A DNA stretch of 64,000 nucleotides from Methylobacter sp. (lineage in GTDB: Bacteria; Pseudomonadota; Gammaproteobacteria; Methylococcales; Methylomonadaceae), in NCBI GenBank assembly GCA_030679035.1, contig JAUXTH010000116.1, positions 19,729 to 83,728 on the forward strand. Direction: 5' to 3'. The position numbers were made by a program, and so were the translations under genes. This document shows positions 9,962 through 18,052 of this stretch, in pieces. Each line of letters starts with the position of its first letter. Positions within the stretch are counted from its first letter, which is position 1. The notes below the pieces were generated by a model. The model worked only from the letters and a program-made list of their open reading frames with translations, had not been told where the DNA came from and did not search any database.

Positions 9962-11368
9962 CTAAACCAGCGGAAACATCTTATCGGGATTCAGTATGCC
10001 GTTCGGGTCGAATTGGCGCTTAATGTTGCGCATCAGTTCCAAGGAATTTGCATCCAGTTCCCGGTCAACAAAATCCCGCTTTTCAATGCCCACACCATGC
10101 TCGCCGGACAGCGTGCCGTTTAACGCCAACACCAACGAAAAGATTTCATCCAGGCAAGCATGGGCTTTTTTGCCTTGCTCAGGTTCATCGGGATCGAGCA
10201 ATAAATTCACATGGATATTGCCGTTGCCCGCGTGACCAAAGTTAATAATGGGCAGGTCGTATTTTTTTGAAAGCTCGCCCAGCCCCGCTATCAACGCAGG
10301 CATTTCGGTAACCGGAACCACCACATCTTCATTGATTTTTTTCGGTGCCACTTTGCGCAACGCCGGAGATAAAGCTTTCCGGGTCTGCCAGAGCGCTTTA
10401 ACTTCCGCTTCGGTTTGAGCCAGCCGGATGTCCAAAAGGCCATCATTTTTGGCGGCAGCAGCCACTTTCTCGGCAGCCGTATCCAGGCCTTCCAATTGTC
10501 CGTCGACTTCGATCATTAACATCGCGCCCGCATGTTCGGGCAGATCGGATTCCGAATATTGCCGGATCATATCGATTGCATTGCCGTCGATAAATTCCAG
10601 TGCACAGGGAATGACCGGTTGCGACATGATAGAGGAAACCGCCTTGGCCGCATCGAAAACGGAATTGTATATGGCCCTCAGCGTTTTGGTAGCCTCCGGT
10701 AGCGGCGTCAGTTTTAACGTTGCCTGGGTGATAATCGCCAGCGTGCCTTCCGAGCCGATTATCAGCCGGGTCAGGTCATAACCGACCACGCCTTTGCTGG
10801 TATGAACGCCGACGCGGATTTCCTTGCCGGCACCGGTGACGGCGCGGAGGCCCAAGGTGTTTTCCCTGGGTGTACCGTATTTTACCGTCCTGGGCCCTGC
10901 GGAGTTGTAGGCCAAATTTCCGCCTATGCTGCAAAAAGCGGCGCTGGTCGGGTCGGGCGGCCAGAAAAACCCCTTCTCTTTGACGATGTCCTGCACCTGC
11001 TGGTTTGTCATGCCCGGTTCTACAATTATGTAGCGGTTATCGGGAGAAAACTCGACCAGCTTGTTCATGCGTTCCAACGATACAATCAGTCCGCCTTTGA
11101 GCGGGGTGGTGGCGCCGGTTGTGCCGGTGCCGCGTCCTCTGGCGGTCAGTGCAATTTTGAACCGGTTGCAGGCGTTAACGGCGTCGACGACTTGCTCATG
11201 CGTGGTCGGAAAAACCACAGCTTGAGGCAGCACATGGCGGCGGCTGTTGTCATAGCCGTAAGTCCAGCAATCTTCAGGCGCGGTTAAAAGGGCATCGCGA
11301 GAAAATATCTCAGCAAGCAGCTTTAAGAAATCTTTGGGCAAGGGGGCTATATTAGTCAAGGTATTCAA
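9962..11368 (-). CDS. FAD-linked oxidase, GlcD / D-lactate dehydrogenase-like
   Basis: 468 residues. N-terminal FAD-binding type-4 (PCMH) domain, residues about 40-220, with TARGRGTGTTGATTPLKGG and SIGGNLAYNSAGPRTVKYG; C-terminal FAD-oxidase domain with NFGHAGNGNIHVNLL and LSGEHGVGIEKRDFV, whose histidines are typical metal or substrate ligands of the 2-hydroxyacid dehydrogenase group. Likely oxidises D-lactate, glycolate or a related 2-hydroxyacid and passes electrons to the respiratory chain; the substrate cannot be told from sequence. There are no glcE/glcF partners nearby, favouring a single-subunit D-lactate dehydrogenase type. Convergent with the flavin reductase-like gene. Confidence 0.85.
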   Translation of the reverse strand: MNTLTNIAPLPKDFLKLLAEIFSRDALLTAPEDCWTYGYDNSRRHVLPQAVVFPTTHEQVVDAVNACNRFKIALTARGRGTGTTGATTPLKGGLIVSLERMNKLVEFSPDNRYIIVEPGMTNQQVQDIVKEKGFFWPPDPTSAAFCSIGGNLAYNSAGPRTVKYGTPRENTLGLRAVTGAGKEIRVGVHTSKGVVGYDLTRLIIGSEGTLAIITQATLKLTPLPEATKTLRAIYNSVFDAAKAVSSIMSQPVIPCALEFIDGNAIDMIRQYSESDLPEHAGAMLMIEVDGQLEGLDTAAEKVAAAAKNDGLLDIRLAQTEAEVKALWQTRKALSPALRKVAPKKINEDVVVPVTEMPALIAGLGELSKKYDLPIINFGHAGNGNIHVNLLLDPDEPEQGKKAHACLDEIFSLVLALNGTLSGEHGVGIEKRDFVDRELDANSLELMRNIKRQFDPNGILNPDKMFPLV

Positions 11369-11397
11369 AGACCGTAATGATTTGATTTACGTCGGAT

Positions 11398-11535
11398 TCA
11401 TGCATGGCAATCCCTGCCATGCACCCTTTGGGTGAATGCAAATTTGCTCCAGGCAAATGTGTGGTGTCTTGCCGCGTCAATGGCCGCAGCGCCTTCGTTT
11501 CTATGCACCAGCAGCAGTAACAAAAGTTTTTTCAT
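11398..11535 (-). pseudogene. 45-codon remnant in the yraP position, ending in a palindromic repeat
   Basis: A reverse-strand frame starts 3 nt after the diaA stop and opens with MKKLLLLLLV, which looks like the start of a signal peptide, then continues with low-complexity, unfamily-like sequence and stops inside a palindrome (GCATGGCA...TGCCATGC). In many gammaproteobacteria a BON-domain lipoprotein gene (yraP) follows diaA. The tight spacing suggests this is what is left of such a gene, cut by the repeat. This is inference; the peptide has no recognisable BON sequence. Confidence 0.3.
11399..11422. repeat. short palindromic repeat (GCATGGCA type)
   Basis: CATGCATGGCAATCCCTGCC followed by ATGC. 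Its reverse complement is nearly identical to 41651-41676, where it contributes the hypA start codon. A second palindrome, CAAATTTG...CAAATGTG-like, follows directly at about 11440-11462. Confidence 0.6.
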
Positions 11536-11538
11536 GGC

Positions 11539-12129
11539 CTAGCCGCCGAATAATTGATGGTCGATCAAGTCGCACAAGCAATGGGTAATCAATGTGTGCG
11601 CTTCCTGAATGTGTATGCTGGAGTTTGACGGTACGCGAATCTCTATGTCGGTTTCATGCAGCAGCGGCGCAATCATGCCGCCATTGCTGCCGGTCAGCGC
11701 GATTACAGAGATGTCTTTATCATGTGCGGTGGTAATGGCTTTGGCGATATTGGCCGAATTGTTGCCGTCGGTGTAGGCGACCAATATATCGCCGCTTTGC
11801 CCTAAAGCCCTGAGCTGTTTGGCGAAAATATCATCGCAATGATAGTCGTTGGCTATCGCGGTGATGGTGGTTGTGTCAGTGGTCAAGGCGATGGCGGGCA
11901 ACGAAGGCCGGTCGCGTTCGTATTGGTTAAGCATGGCCGATGACAGCAACTGGGCGACGGCCGCCGAACGGCCATTGCCGCAGGTGACGATTTTTTTATC
12001 ATTAAGCAGGGTTGCAACCAAGCGTTGCGAGGCAAACTCGATCAGTTCGCCGAGGCTGACCATCGTATTTTGCTGGGTTTGGATGCTGGTTGTGAAATGG
12101 TTGATTATGCGATTTTGTAGTAGGCTCAT
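11539..12129 (-). CDS. diaA: DiaA-like SIS-domain protein (DnaA initiator-associating)
   Basis: 196 residues, one SIS domain of the GmhA/DiaA type: KKIVTCGNGRSAAVAQLLSSAM for the phosphosugar-binding loop, GDILVAYTDGNNSANI and ISVIALTGSNGG. In E. coli DiaA tetramers bind DnaA and help its assembly at oriC, while the similar GmhA is sedoheptulose-7-phosphate isomerase. The position downstream of lpoA-yraN is the standard diaA locus, which decides the call. The usual CGNGGSAADA is altered to CGNGRSAAVA, consistent with a non-enzymatic role. Overlap and spacing show it as part of the lpoA-yraN-diaA unit. Confidence 0.85.
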   Translation of the reverse strand: MSLLQNRIINHFTTSIQTQQNTMVSLGELIEFASQRLVATLLNDKKIVTCGNGRSAAVAQLLSSAMLNQYERDRPSLPAIALTTDTTTITAIANDYHCDDIFAKQLRALGQSGDILVAYTDGNNSANIAKAITTAHDKDISVIALTGSNGGMIAPLLHETDIEIRVPSNSSIHIQEAHTLITHCLCDLIDHQLFGG

Positions 12130-12192
12130 GGCGAACGATTATAAAGGCTATCATCAGCGCCTGCGACAGTTTTTACTTTAACAGGTTGAAGG

Positions 12193-12558
12193 TTAAAACG
12201 CATTTTGTATCCAGTCGATGTTGCCATTGCCGGAAATGGCGATCACGTCAAAGCGAATGGGACGGTCGGTTTTTTGGGCGGCGAGGTAAATATGGGTTGC
12301 CGCGATGATGCGGGATTGTTTGGCGCGGGTGATGCTTTCAGCGGCGCTGCCGTATTTATCGGTTTTGCGGAAGCGGACTTCGACAATAACCAGCGTCTGC
12401 TTATCGGTCATGATTAAATCGAGTTCGCCCTGTTTGCAGCGGAAGTTCCGGCTTACCGGTTTGAGTCCCTTCTCGATCAGGAAGCTGTGGGCTTGTTCCT
12501 CGGCGCTTTCGCCGCGAAGTAAATGTTCTGCTTTGGCTTTTAGCTTAGTAAACAGCAT
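12193..12558 (-). CDS. yraN: YraN family (UPF0102) endonuclease-like protein
   Basis: 121 residues, the expected family size. The restriction-endonuclease-like core is visible: KGLKPVSRNFRCKQGELDLI followed by LVIVEVRFRK, giving the E...GELDLI...(V)EVR pattern of the PD-(D/E)XK fold. Its role is unproven; it is widely conserved beside lpoA and rsmI. The start overlaps the end of lpoA by 14 nt, so it is translationally coupled to it. Confidence 0.92.
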   Translation of the reverse strand: MLFTKLKAKAEHLLRGESAEEQAHSFLIEKGLKPVSRNFRCKQGELDLIMTDKQTLVIVEVRFRKTDKYGSAAESITRAKQSRIIAATHIYLAAQKTDRPIRFDVIAISGNGNIDWIQNAF

Positions 12559-14554
12559 TGTTAATAGGTGTCGGAGCGGTGCGTTCGTAATCCCCGCTTA
12601 TCTCAGGCTGCCCGGCCGTAAACTTGGCGCAGATAAGCTCTCGCCGGATGCGCTGGTCGGAGGTCAAGGACAGGTTCCCGGTAGCGCCGGGATAGGTATT
12701 GATTTCCAAAGAATCCAGACGTGTCGCCAGATTGTAGGCATCAATGCCCATTGCAATCAGCCGTAAATAAGAGCTGGGAAATTGCTTCCAGGTTTCTTTT
12801 AGCGTATCCATGCTGAGTTCTCCCTGATAGGCTTTATTGAATAACCACGGTGTGTCGCAGAAAATAATTTTATTGAGGTCGGCATCCAGCGATGCGTTGA
12901 CTTGTCCGGTGTAAACGGTAGGCATTGCATAAACGGGGAGGTCACCGGCCTGATAAAACTGTAGTTGGGGATTGATGGAACGCGCCTCTGGGCTATAGGC
13001 GCTTAGCAATATCGCATCAGCATCCTGCCGTTTTCTCGGGGTGTATTTTATTCCAGGTATCAACGCCAGGATTTTATTGTAACGTTGCTCGCTTTCATCC
13101 AGGTTCAGCAGTTTTTGAATCGGCGCTGAAAAGTCGGTTTCTTTCGGGTTATAGGTTTGGGTTTCCAGGATAGTGCCGCCCTGGTTTTGCCAGTCTTCCG
13201 TTAAATAATTGGCGATGCGTTTGCCCGGCGCGTTGTCAGGAATCAATAGTAGCGCTTTTTGATGTCCGTCCATCCTTGCTTTATGGATGAGTTGCTCGGT
13301 GTCATCCAACGGACTGAGGCTGAATTGGTAGAGGCGGTTTTTTTGTAGGCCGGGTATGTGATTCAATGCCAGCACTGGTGTGTTGAAGCTAGCCGTATCG
13401 GCTAGGCTTTGGATCTGCTCTTTAGCCAGCGGGCCGATGATCAATTGCGCGCCTTCTGCTACAGCTTGGTTGTATAAGGCTTGCGGCGTCGATTGTTCGC
13501 TGTCGTAAAGGCGGATTGTGGGCTTGGAGGCCTTATCCGCATGATCGTAGGCGGCCATAAACCCGGCGCGGATGGCTTTGCCTGCCTGGGCAAAAGTTCC
13601 TGACCCGGGCAATAAGAGTGCGATTGCTTTGGCTTGCGAGAGGGTATTGACCTGTGCGTCCTGCGGACTATTGAGGAAGCTTAAGTCGGCAGGATGGGCA
13701 GGATAAGTTGCGCGCCATTGGCTTATTTGGGCATTAAAATCAGGCTGGTTTAAATATTTTAAAATCTTGGCTAACGACAGCCAGCCGGATAAGACATCTG
13801 TTTGGCTGCTCTGCAAGGCGGCGTCAGGCAACAGACGCAATGCTTCAAGTATGGCGGCCTGATTTTTTTCGAGCTCAGCGTGAGACGAGATTAACGGGTG
13901 CAGTTCGATTCTGGATTTAGCGCCTTCAAGCAGGTTACCGGTCAATGAAAACGCAAAGGCCTGCGATTGAAAATATTTAATCTGGTTGTCCAGGTTCAAC
14001 TGTTGCGGTTGAATTTGCGCCAGGCTGTCAATGGCCTGTTCGGCTTCGCCAAAGCTGAGCAGGATCTGTGCGTAAAGCAGGCGCAGCTGGGCGCGTTGCT
14101 CGGATGACAGATCGTTGGGATTAATCGCATCGGCAGCCTGTTTGGCGGTATTGCCGTCGCCTGCCAGGATTAAGGACTCGATGGACTGTAGGCGCTGCTG
14201 ATTTTGTTCGGAAAACGATGGGCTTGGCCGCATCGGTTCCATACCGATTGCGGCACTTCTGACCTCCATGGATGGAGGAAATGCCGAGGACTGCCGGGAG
14301 CCGTCTCGGCCACCATCCCTGGCGGTCGCGGATTGCTGGTATAATTCCGCCATCGGTGCCGGCTGGTCGTTTCTTATCAAGGGTTGCGTTATCAGCGCTT
14401 CTTGATCAGGCATGGCGCTTTGCGATAATTGCTCCTGCATTACCCTACCTCCTGCATCCATGACAGTCGTGGCGGGCGTGGGCGCGCAGCCGGAAAAAAA
14501 CACTAGTCCGGGAAGCAGGGCGCATAACAATGGCGGCTTATAATTGGGTCGCAT
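12545..14554 (-). CDS. lpoA: penicillin-binding protein activator LpoA, with repeat-derived inserts
   Basis: 669 residues. Lipoprotein signal peptide ending in FFSGC, so an outer-membrane lipoprotein; then an N-terminal TPR-like helical region (about 125-300) and a C-terminal periplasmic-binding-protein-like domain (about 305-669). LpoA reaches through peptidoglycan to activate the bifunctional synthase PBP1A. Just after the lipobox the protein carries unusual sequence: VMDAGGRVMQEQLS (DNA 14423-14471) and an AFPPSMEVRS segment (DNA 14229-14340). Both DNA stretches match repeats elsewhere in the window (see ddl, ftsQ and the region after rnpB). They lie in the flexible linker between lipid anchor and folded domains, where insertion would be tolerated. 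Divergent from rsmI by 30 nt, the usual arrangement. Confidence 0.93.
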   Translation of the reverse strand: MRPNYKPPLLCALLPGLVFFSGCAPTPATTVMDAGGRVMQEQLSQSAMPDQEALITQPLIRNDQPAPMAELYQQSATARDGGRDGSRQSSAFPPSMEVRSAAIGMEPMRPSPSFSEQNQQRLQSIESLILAGDGNTAKQAADAINPNDLSSEQRAQLRLLYAQILLSFGEAEQAIDSLAQIQPQQLNLDNQIKYFQSQAFAFSLTGNLLEGAKSRIELHPLISSHAELEKNQAAILEALRLLPDAALQSSQTDVLSGWLSLAKILKYLNQPDFNAQISQWRATYPAHPADLSFLNSPQDAQVNTLSQAKAIALLLPGSGTFAQAGKAIRAGFMAAYDHADKASKPTIRLYDSEQSTPQALYNQAVAEGAQLIIGPLAKEQIQSLADTASFNTPVLALNHIPGLQKNRLYQFSLSPLDDTEQLIHKARMDGHQKALLLIPDNAPGKRIANYLTEDWQNQGGTILETQTYNPKETDFSAPIQKLLNLDESEQRYNKILALIPGIKYTPRKRQDADAILLSAYSPEARSINPQLQFYQAGDLPVYAMPTVYTGQVNASLDADLNKIIFCDTPWLFNKAYQGELSMDTLKETWKQFPSSYLRLIAMGIDAYNLATRLDSLEINTYPGATGNLSLTSDQRIRRELICAKFTAGQPEISGDYERTAPTPINNAVY
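14229..14340. repeat. in-frame palindromic repeat within lpoA (copy b)
   Basis: Contains a 29-nt block (14258-14286) identical, in reverse complement, to ddl 30537-30565, and a 20-nt block (14229-14248) identical to ftsQ 31787-31806. It contains self-complementary cores such as CCTCCATGGATGGAGG. It is fully open in the lpoA frame. Confidence 0.85.
14423..14471. repeat. in-frame repeat fragment within lpoA (copy a)
   Basis: ATAATTGCTCCTGCAT and TACCTCCTGCATCCATG resemble the element after rnpB (15926-16060) and the one in ddl. Encodes VMDAGGRVMQEQLS in lpoA right after the lipobox region. Confidence 0.7.
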
Positions 14555-14584
14555 CTTTTTAGGGTTTTCAAGTGAGAGTATCGA

Positions 14585-15436
14585 ATGTCAAGTGAATGCG
14601 GCAAATTATACGTTGTTGCTACGCCGATAGGTAATTTAGCAGATATTACCTTCAGGGCGGTTGAGATATTAAAACAGGTCGATTTGATCGCAGCAGAAGA
14701 TACCCGGCATGTAAAAATGCTGTTACAGCATTATGGCATCAGCAACAAATTGATTTCATTGCACCAGCATAATGAAGACAAGGCATCGAGTGGATTGCTG
14801 GACAAGCTACGCGAGGGCTTGTCGATTGCGTTGGTTTCCGATGCCGGAACGCCGCTGTTAAGCGATCCCGGTATGCCGCTGGTCAAAATGGTCAAGGAGG
14901 CCGGCGTCGATGTGGTGCCGGTGCCGGGCGCTTGCGCGTTGATTGCGGCTTTGTCTGCGGCGGGGTTGCCGGTCACCCAGTTTACGTTTGAGGGCTTTTC
15001 ACCGCGCACCTCGTCGGCCAGAAAAGCCTTTTTTAGCGAGCGCTTAATGCGTCCTACCACCTGGGTGTTTTATGAATCCAGTCACCGAATTTTGGCGTCA
15101 TTGCAGGATATGGCCGAGGTTTTGCCTTTGGATCGGCAGATCGTCATTGCCAGGGAGCTGACCAAGCTGCACGAAACCATCGTCAAAACCAGTTTGGCCG
15201 AAGCGCTTAAGTTGGTCGAACAGGATGCCAACATGCGGAAAGGCGAGTTTGTGGTGATTGTCGACGGCGCGGCTGTCGACAAAAAAGAACAGATTATTAC
15301 GCCGGAGCAGGAAAAAATATTGCGCGTGTTATTGGGTGAATGCTCTATCAAGACCGCAGTTGCGATGGCCGTGGAAATTACCGGCGTCAGGAAAAAACTG
15401 TTGTATCAGGCAGCGTTGGATATGGAAAAGGCTTAG
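14585..15436 (+). CDS. rsmI: 16S rRNA (cytidine1402-2'-O)-methyltransferase
   Basis: 283 residues. Tetrapyrrole-methylase-type SAM enzyme with the RsmI signatures LYVVATPIGNLADITFRA at the N-terminus, AAEDTRH near residue 37, SDAGTPLLSDPG, VPVPGACALIAALSAAGLP and FEGFSPR. It methylates the ribose of C1402 in the ribosomal P site together with RsmH, whose gene lies 2.3 kb downstream. The gene diverges from lpoA and precedes rnpB. Confidence 0.96.
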   Translation: MSSECGKLYVVATPIGNLADITFRAVEILKQVDLIAAEDTRHVKMLLQHYGISNKLISLHQHNEDKASSGLLDKLREGLSIALVSDAGTPLLSDPGMPLVKMVKEAGVDVVPVPGACALIAALSAAGLPVTQFTFEGFSPRTSSARKAFFSERLMRPTTWVFYESSHRILASLQDMAEVLPLDRQIVIARELTKLHETIVKTSLAEALKLVEQDANMRKGEFVVIVDGAAVDKKEQIITPEQEKILRVLLGECSIKTAVAMAVEITGVRKKLLYQAALDMEKA

Positions 15437-15522
15437 TATTTCCGTTAATGTTGTTTTTGGTGTATTTGTGGTCTGATTTTTGCTTATAGAAATGTGGTTT
15501 GCATATCGTATTGCCGAGGATA

Positions 15523-15533
15523 TGTGATATACT
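15523..15533 (+). promoter_or_regulatory. extended -10 promoter element of rnpB
   Basis: TATACT at 15528-15533 is preceded by TGA (TGn extended -10 at 15525-15527) and is placed 7-8 nt before the predicted first base of rnpB (15541). No good -35 is seen at 16-18 nt spacing. Confidence 0.6.
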
Positions 15534-15540
15534 AAACGCT

Positions 15541-15892
15541 GAAAGAGTCGGCTGAGCAGTCGCTGTTTTATCGCAAGATAAGATGGAGGAAAGTCCGGGC
15601 TCCACTGGGCAGGGTGCCAGGTAACGCCTGGGAGGCGTGAGCCTACGGAAAGTGCCGCAGAAAATATACCGCCTGTCACTTGTGACCGGTAAGGGTGAAA
15701 AGGTGCGGTAAGAGCGCACCGCGCAACTGGTAACAGGAGTGGCATGGTAAACCCCACCCGGAGCAAGATCAAATAGAGGGACAGACGCGTGGCCCGCGCG
15801 GTTCCTGGGTAGATTGCTTGAGCTGCAGGGTGACTTGCAGCCTAGATGAATGACTGTTCTCGACAGAACCCGGCTTACAGGCCGACTCTTTC
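15541..15892 (+). ncRNA. rnpB: RNase P RNA (class A)
   Basis: The ends pair as helix P1: GAAAGAGTCGGC at the start with GCCGACTCTTTC at the end. Universally conserved blocks are present: GAGGAAAGTCCGGGCTCC near 15589, ACAGACGCGTGG-type P4 vicinity with AGAGGGACAG near 15775, and the closing GAACCCGGCTTA before P1. The size, about 352 nt, fits the bacterial class A catalytic RNA that trims tRNA 5' leaders. Its position just upstream of mraZ is shared with other gammaproteobacteria such as pseudomonads. Confidence 0.96.
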
Positions 15893-15925
15893 TTCCTTAT
15901 TTCCGAGTGTTTTTCGCTCGGTATC

Positions 15926-16060
15926 CGGCAATTGCTCCTGCATCGCCTAAAGCGCCTACTTTTGGTGCTCTACCTCGGCAACCGCTCCATGCGTTGCTCT
16001 ATCTCCCCCATCCTTGGGGTCGTACCTCCTGCATCCATGCAGTTGTCGCTGTATCGCTAA
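15926..16060. repeat. dispersed palindromic element downstream of rnpB
   Basis: Read in reverse complement, this matches the ddl insert over GGAGGTACGACCCCA, GGATGGGGGAG, TAGAGCAA and GCATGGAGC...TTGCCGAG in the same order with few changes. Here it is non-coding. It supplies an independent copy showing that the ddl block is mobile repeat DNA. The rest of the stretch from 15893 to 16287 has no gene; only a CCGAG...CTCGG hairpin at about 15904-15922 is visible. Confidence 0.8.
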
Positions 16061-16287
16061 AAACTGCCAGCTAATTATTGCGATGGTATCTTTGATTTAG
16101 CTCTCATTTTGCTCAAAAATGCTGAAACCTTTCGCCAGCCTCACACTTAAAGTACTTTCTCACTAAGACCAATTAACGTTCTGATAAAATATGGGAATTA
16201 TTTTGCCATTTATTCGGTAGAGATATTCTCTGTTGATTATGATGTAAGTCATTGGTGAAAAAGAAAGAATTTAAGGTGAAATCATTC

Positions 16288-16316
16288 TTGACTAGGGGTT
16301 GTTTGAAATCTATAGT
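16288..16316 (+). promoter_or_regulatory. sigma70-type promoter of the mra/dcw cluster
   Basis: TTGACT (16288-16293), a 17-nt spacer and TATAGT (16311-16316), close to consensus with ideal spacing. It lies 59 nt upstream of the mraZ start and directly abuts the MraZ-box array. Confidence 0.8.
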
Positions 16317-16370
16317 GGGTATAAGTGGTAAAAAGTGGAAAGAAATGGTTTTTTGGGGAAATCTGGGGTG
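16316..16370 (+). promoter_or_regulatory. MraZ operator: array of TGG boxes with 10-bp period
   Basis: TGG-starting pentamers occur at 16316, 16326, 16336 and 16346 (TGGGT, TGGTA, TGGAA, TGGTT), each separated by exactly 5 nt, followed in the same register by GGGAA (16356) and GGGTG (16366). MraZ is known to repress the mra promoter by binding TGGGN repeats spaced by 5 nt. The first box overlaps the -10 element, so binding would block transcription of the whole cluster. Confidence 0.8.
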
Positions 16371-16374
16371 AGTC

Positions 16375-16842
16375 TTGTTTCGAGGCATTAGTTCAATCAA
16401 TTTAGACGGCAAAGGACGTCTTGCAATTCCTACCCGTTACCGGGAGGAGCTACAGGATTGTTGCGAGTGCCAGATGGTTGTGACGGTTGCTGTCAATGAG
16501 CGCTGTGTTGGTGAGAACGGCTGTTTGTGGCTGTATCCGATGCCTGAGTGGGAGAAACTCGAACAAACGATCAGTAAATTACCTACCTTAAATAAAATGG
16601 CCGGCAAGCTAAGACGATTTGTTATCGGTAATGCATCCGAATGTGAAATGGATGGGCAGGGCCGATTGTTGCTGCCGGAAAAATTGAGAACATTTGCCAA
16701 TGTGGACAAAAAAATTGTCCTGATTGGTCAGCTGAATAAATTTGAGCTGTGGAATGAGGAAGCCTGGGGACTGAAGGAAACCGAATGGCTGGATGGTGAC
16801 GATAACGAAGGGTTGGAAGATTTAGGCTCCTTATCCTTTTAA
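16375..16842 (+). CDS. mraZ: transcriptional regulator MraZ
   Basis: 155 residues from a TTG start at 16375, supported by the ribosome site GGGGTGAG. Two SpoVT-AbrB modules are seen: FRGISSINLDGKGRLAIPTRYRE at the N-terminus (given here by its start and key DGKGRLAIP) and ASECEMDGQGRLLLPEKLR near residue 85. MraZ forms rings and autorepresses the dcw promoter; the cognate operator lies immediately upstream. First gene of the division cluster. Confidence 0.95.
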   Translation: MFRGISSINLDGKGRLAIPTRYREELQDCCECQMVVTVAVNERCVGENGCLWLYPMPEWEKLEQTISKLPTLNKMAGKLRRFVIGNASECEMDGQGRLLLPEKLRTFANVDKKIVLIGQLNKFELWNEEAWGLKETEWLDGDDNEGLEDLGSLSF

Positions 16843-16858
16843 TGCGGGAGATTTGTTA

Positions 16859-17785
16859 GTGGAACATTTGCCCGTCATGTTTGCAGAAGCATTGCAGCAG
16901 TTGGCTATAAAAAAAGACGGTATTTATCTGGATTGTACGTTTGGTCGGGGTGGGCATAGTCAGGGGATCTTAAAGTTGCTGGGGCCAGATGGACGATTGT
17001 TGGCTTTTGACCGGGACTTGGATGCGATTAGCTCTGATTATGCGCAGGCCATGCTGGAAGACAAGCGGTTTATGCTCAAGCATACACATTTTTCTGAGCT
17101 GGAAAGTTTAGTCGCCAGTGAGGGTTTGACGGGAAAAGTTGATGGAATTTTGATGGACTTGGGGGTGTCGTCGCCGCAACTGGACAACCCTGAGCGAGGC
17201 TTTAGCTTTTTGCGCGACGGGCCGTTGGATATGCGGATGGATGGCACCACAGGCGTTACCGCAGCACACTGGCTGGCTAATGTTGATGAAAAGGAATTGG
17301 TTAAGGTTCTATTTGAATACGGCGAGGAACGGTTTGCTCGGCGCATAGCTCACGCGATTGTTGAACGAAGAGTTGAAACGCCCATTACCACAACCCGAGA
17401 GTTGGCGAAGTTAATTGAAGACGTAATACCGGTCAAAGAGAAGCACAAACATCCGGCAACCCGCAGTTTTCAGGCGATCCGTATCGAAATCAACAGAGAG
17501 CTGGATGAGTTAAAAGATGTTTTGGAGCAGTCCGCCAGGGTTTTGAAACCGGGAGGGCGCTTGGTGGTGATTTCTTTCCATTCGCTGGAGGATCGTATCG
17601 TCAAGCGCTTTATCAGGGCTGAGTCCGGCGCCAAATATAACCCCGGCAAGTTGCCCATTAAAGAAGTCGATATAACGAAGGGTATCCTGAAGAAAACAGG
17701 TAAAGCCCTGAAAGCCGGGCCGCAGGAAATTGCTCAAAATGCTAGGGCGCGAAGCGCAGTCATGCGAGTAGCCGAGAGAGTTTAA
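16859..17785 (+). CDS. rsmH: 16S rRNA (cytosine1402-N4)-methyltransferase
   Basis: About 308 residues. SAM-binding motif LDCTFGRGGHSQGIL at the N-terminus, then GILMDLGVSSPQLDNPERGFSF and the C-terminal SFHSLEDRIVKRF typical of RsmH/MraW. It adds the N4-methyl group to C1402, complementing RsmI. The frame is open from a TTG at 16853, but the ribosome site GCGGGAG (16845-16851) fits a GTG at 16859 better. The last codon abuts ftsL without a gap. Confidence 0.96.
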   Translation: MEHLPVMFAEALQQLAIKKDGIYLDCTFGRGGHSQGILKLLGPDGRLLAFDRDLDAISSDYAQAMLEDKRFMLKHTHFSELESLVASEGLTGKVDGILMDLGVSSPQLDNPERGFSFLRDGPLDMRMDGTTGVTAAHWLANVDEKELVKVLFEYGEERFARRIAHAIVERRVETPITTTRELAKLIEDVIPVKEKHKHPATRSFQAIRIEINRELDELKDVLEQSARVLKPGGRLVVISFHSLEDRIVKRFIRAESGAKYNPGKLPIKEVDITKGILKKTGKALKAGPQEIAQNARARSAVMRVAERV

Positions 17786-18052
17786 ATGGTAAGTCGCTAT
17801 TTAGAGGGAGGGCTGATATTGGTGTTATTGATCTCGGCTCTGGTCGTGATTTACAGCAAGTACCATTCGCGATTAATTTTTATCGAGATCCAAAAGCAGG
17901 AGCGGGCGCTGGATCAGTACGAAGTGGAATGGGGTCAACTGCAACTGGAGCTGACAACCTTGGCAGAACAGAATCGGGTGGAGCAGGTGGCGCGGAACCA
18001 GCTGAAGCTGGTTATGCCGGCGCGGGAAAAAATTATTTATATAAAGCCGTAA
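17786..18052 (+). CDS. ftsL: cell division protein FtsL
   Basis: 88 residues with the FtsL layout: very short cytoplasmic start, one membrane helix (about residues 7-25), then a charged coiled-coil (about 30-75) rich in Glu, Gln and Leu, and a C-terminal IIYIKP. FtsL forms the FtsQLB complex in the inner membrane. Sequence conservation is low in the family, and position between rsmH and ftsI decides the call. No intergenic space on either side. Confidence 0.92.
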   Translation: MVSRYLEGGLILVLLISALVVIYSKYHSRLIFIEIQKQERALDQYEVEWGQLQLELTTLAEQNRVEQVARNQLKLVMPAREKIIYIKP

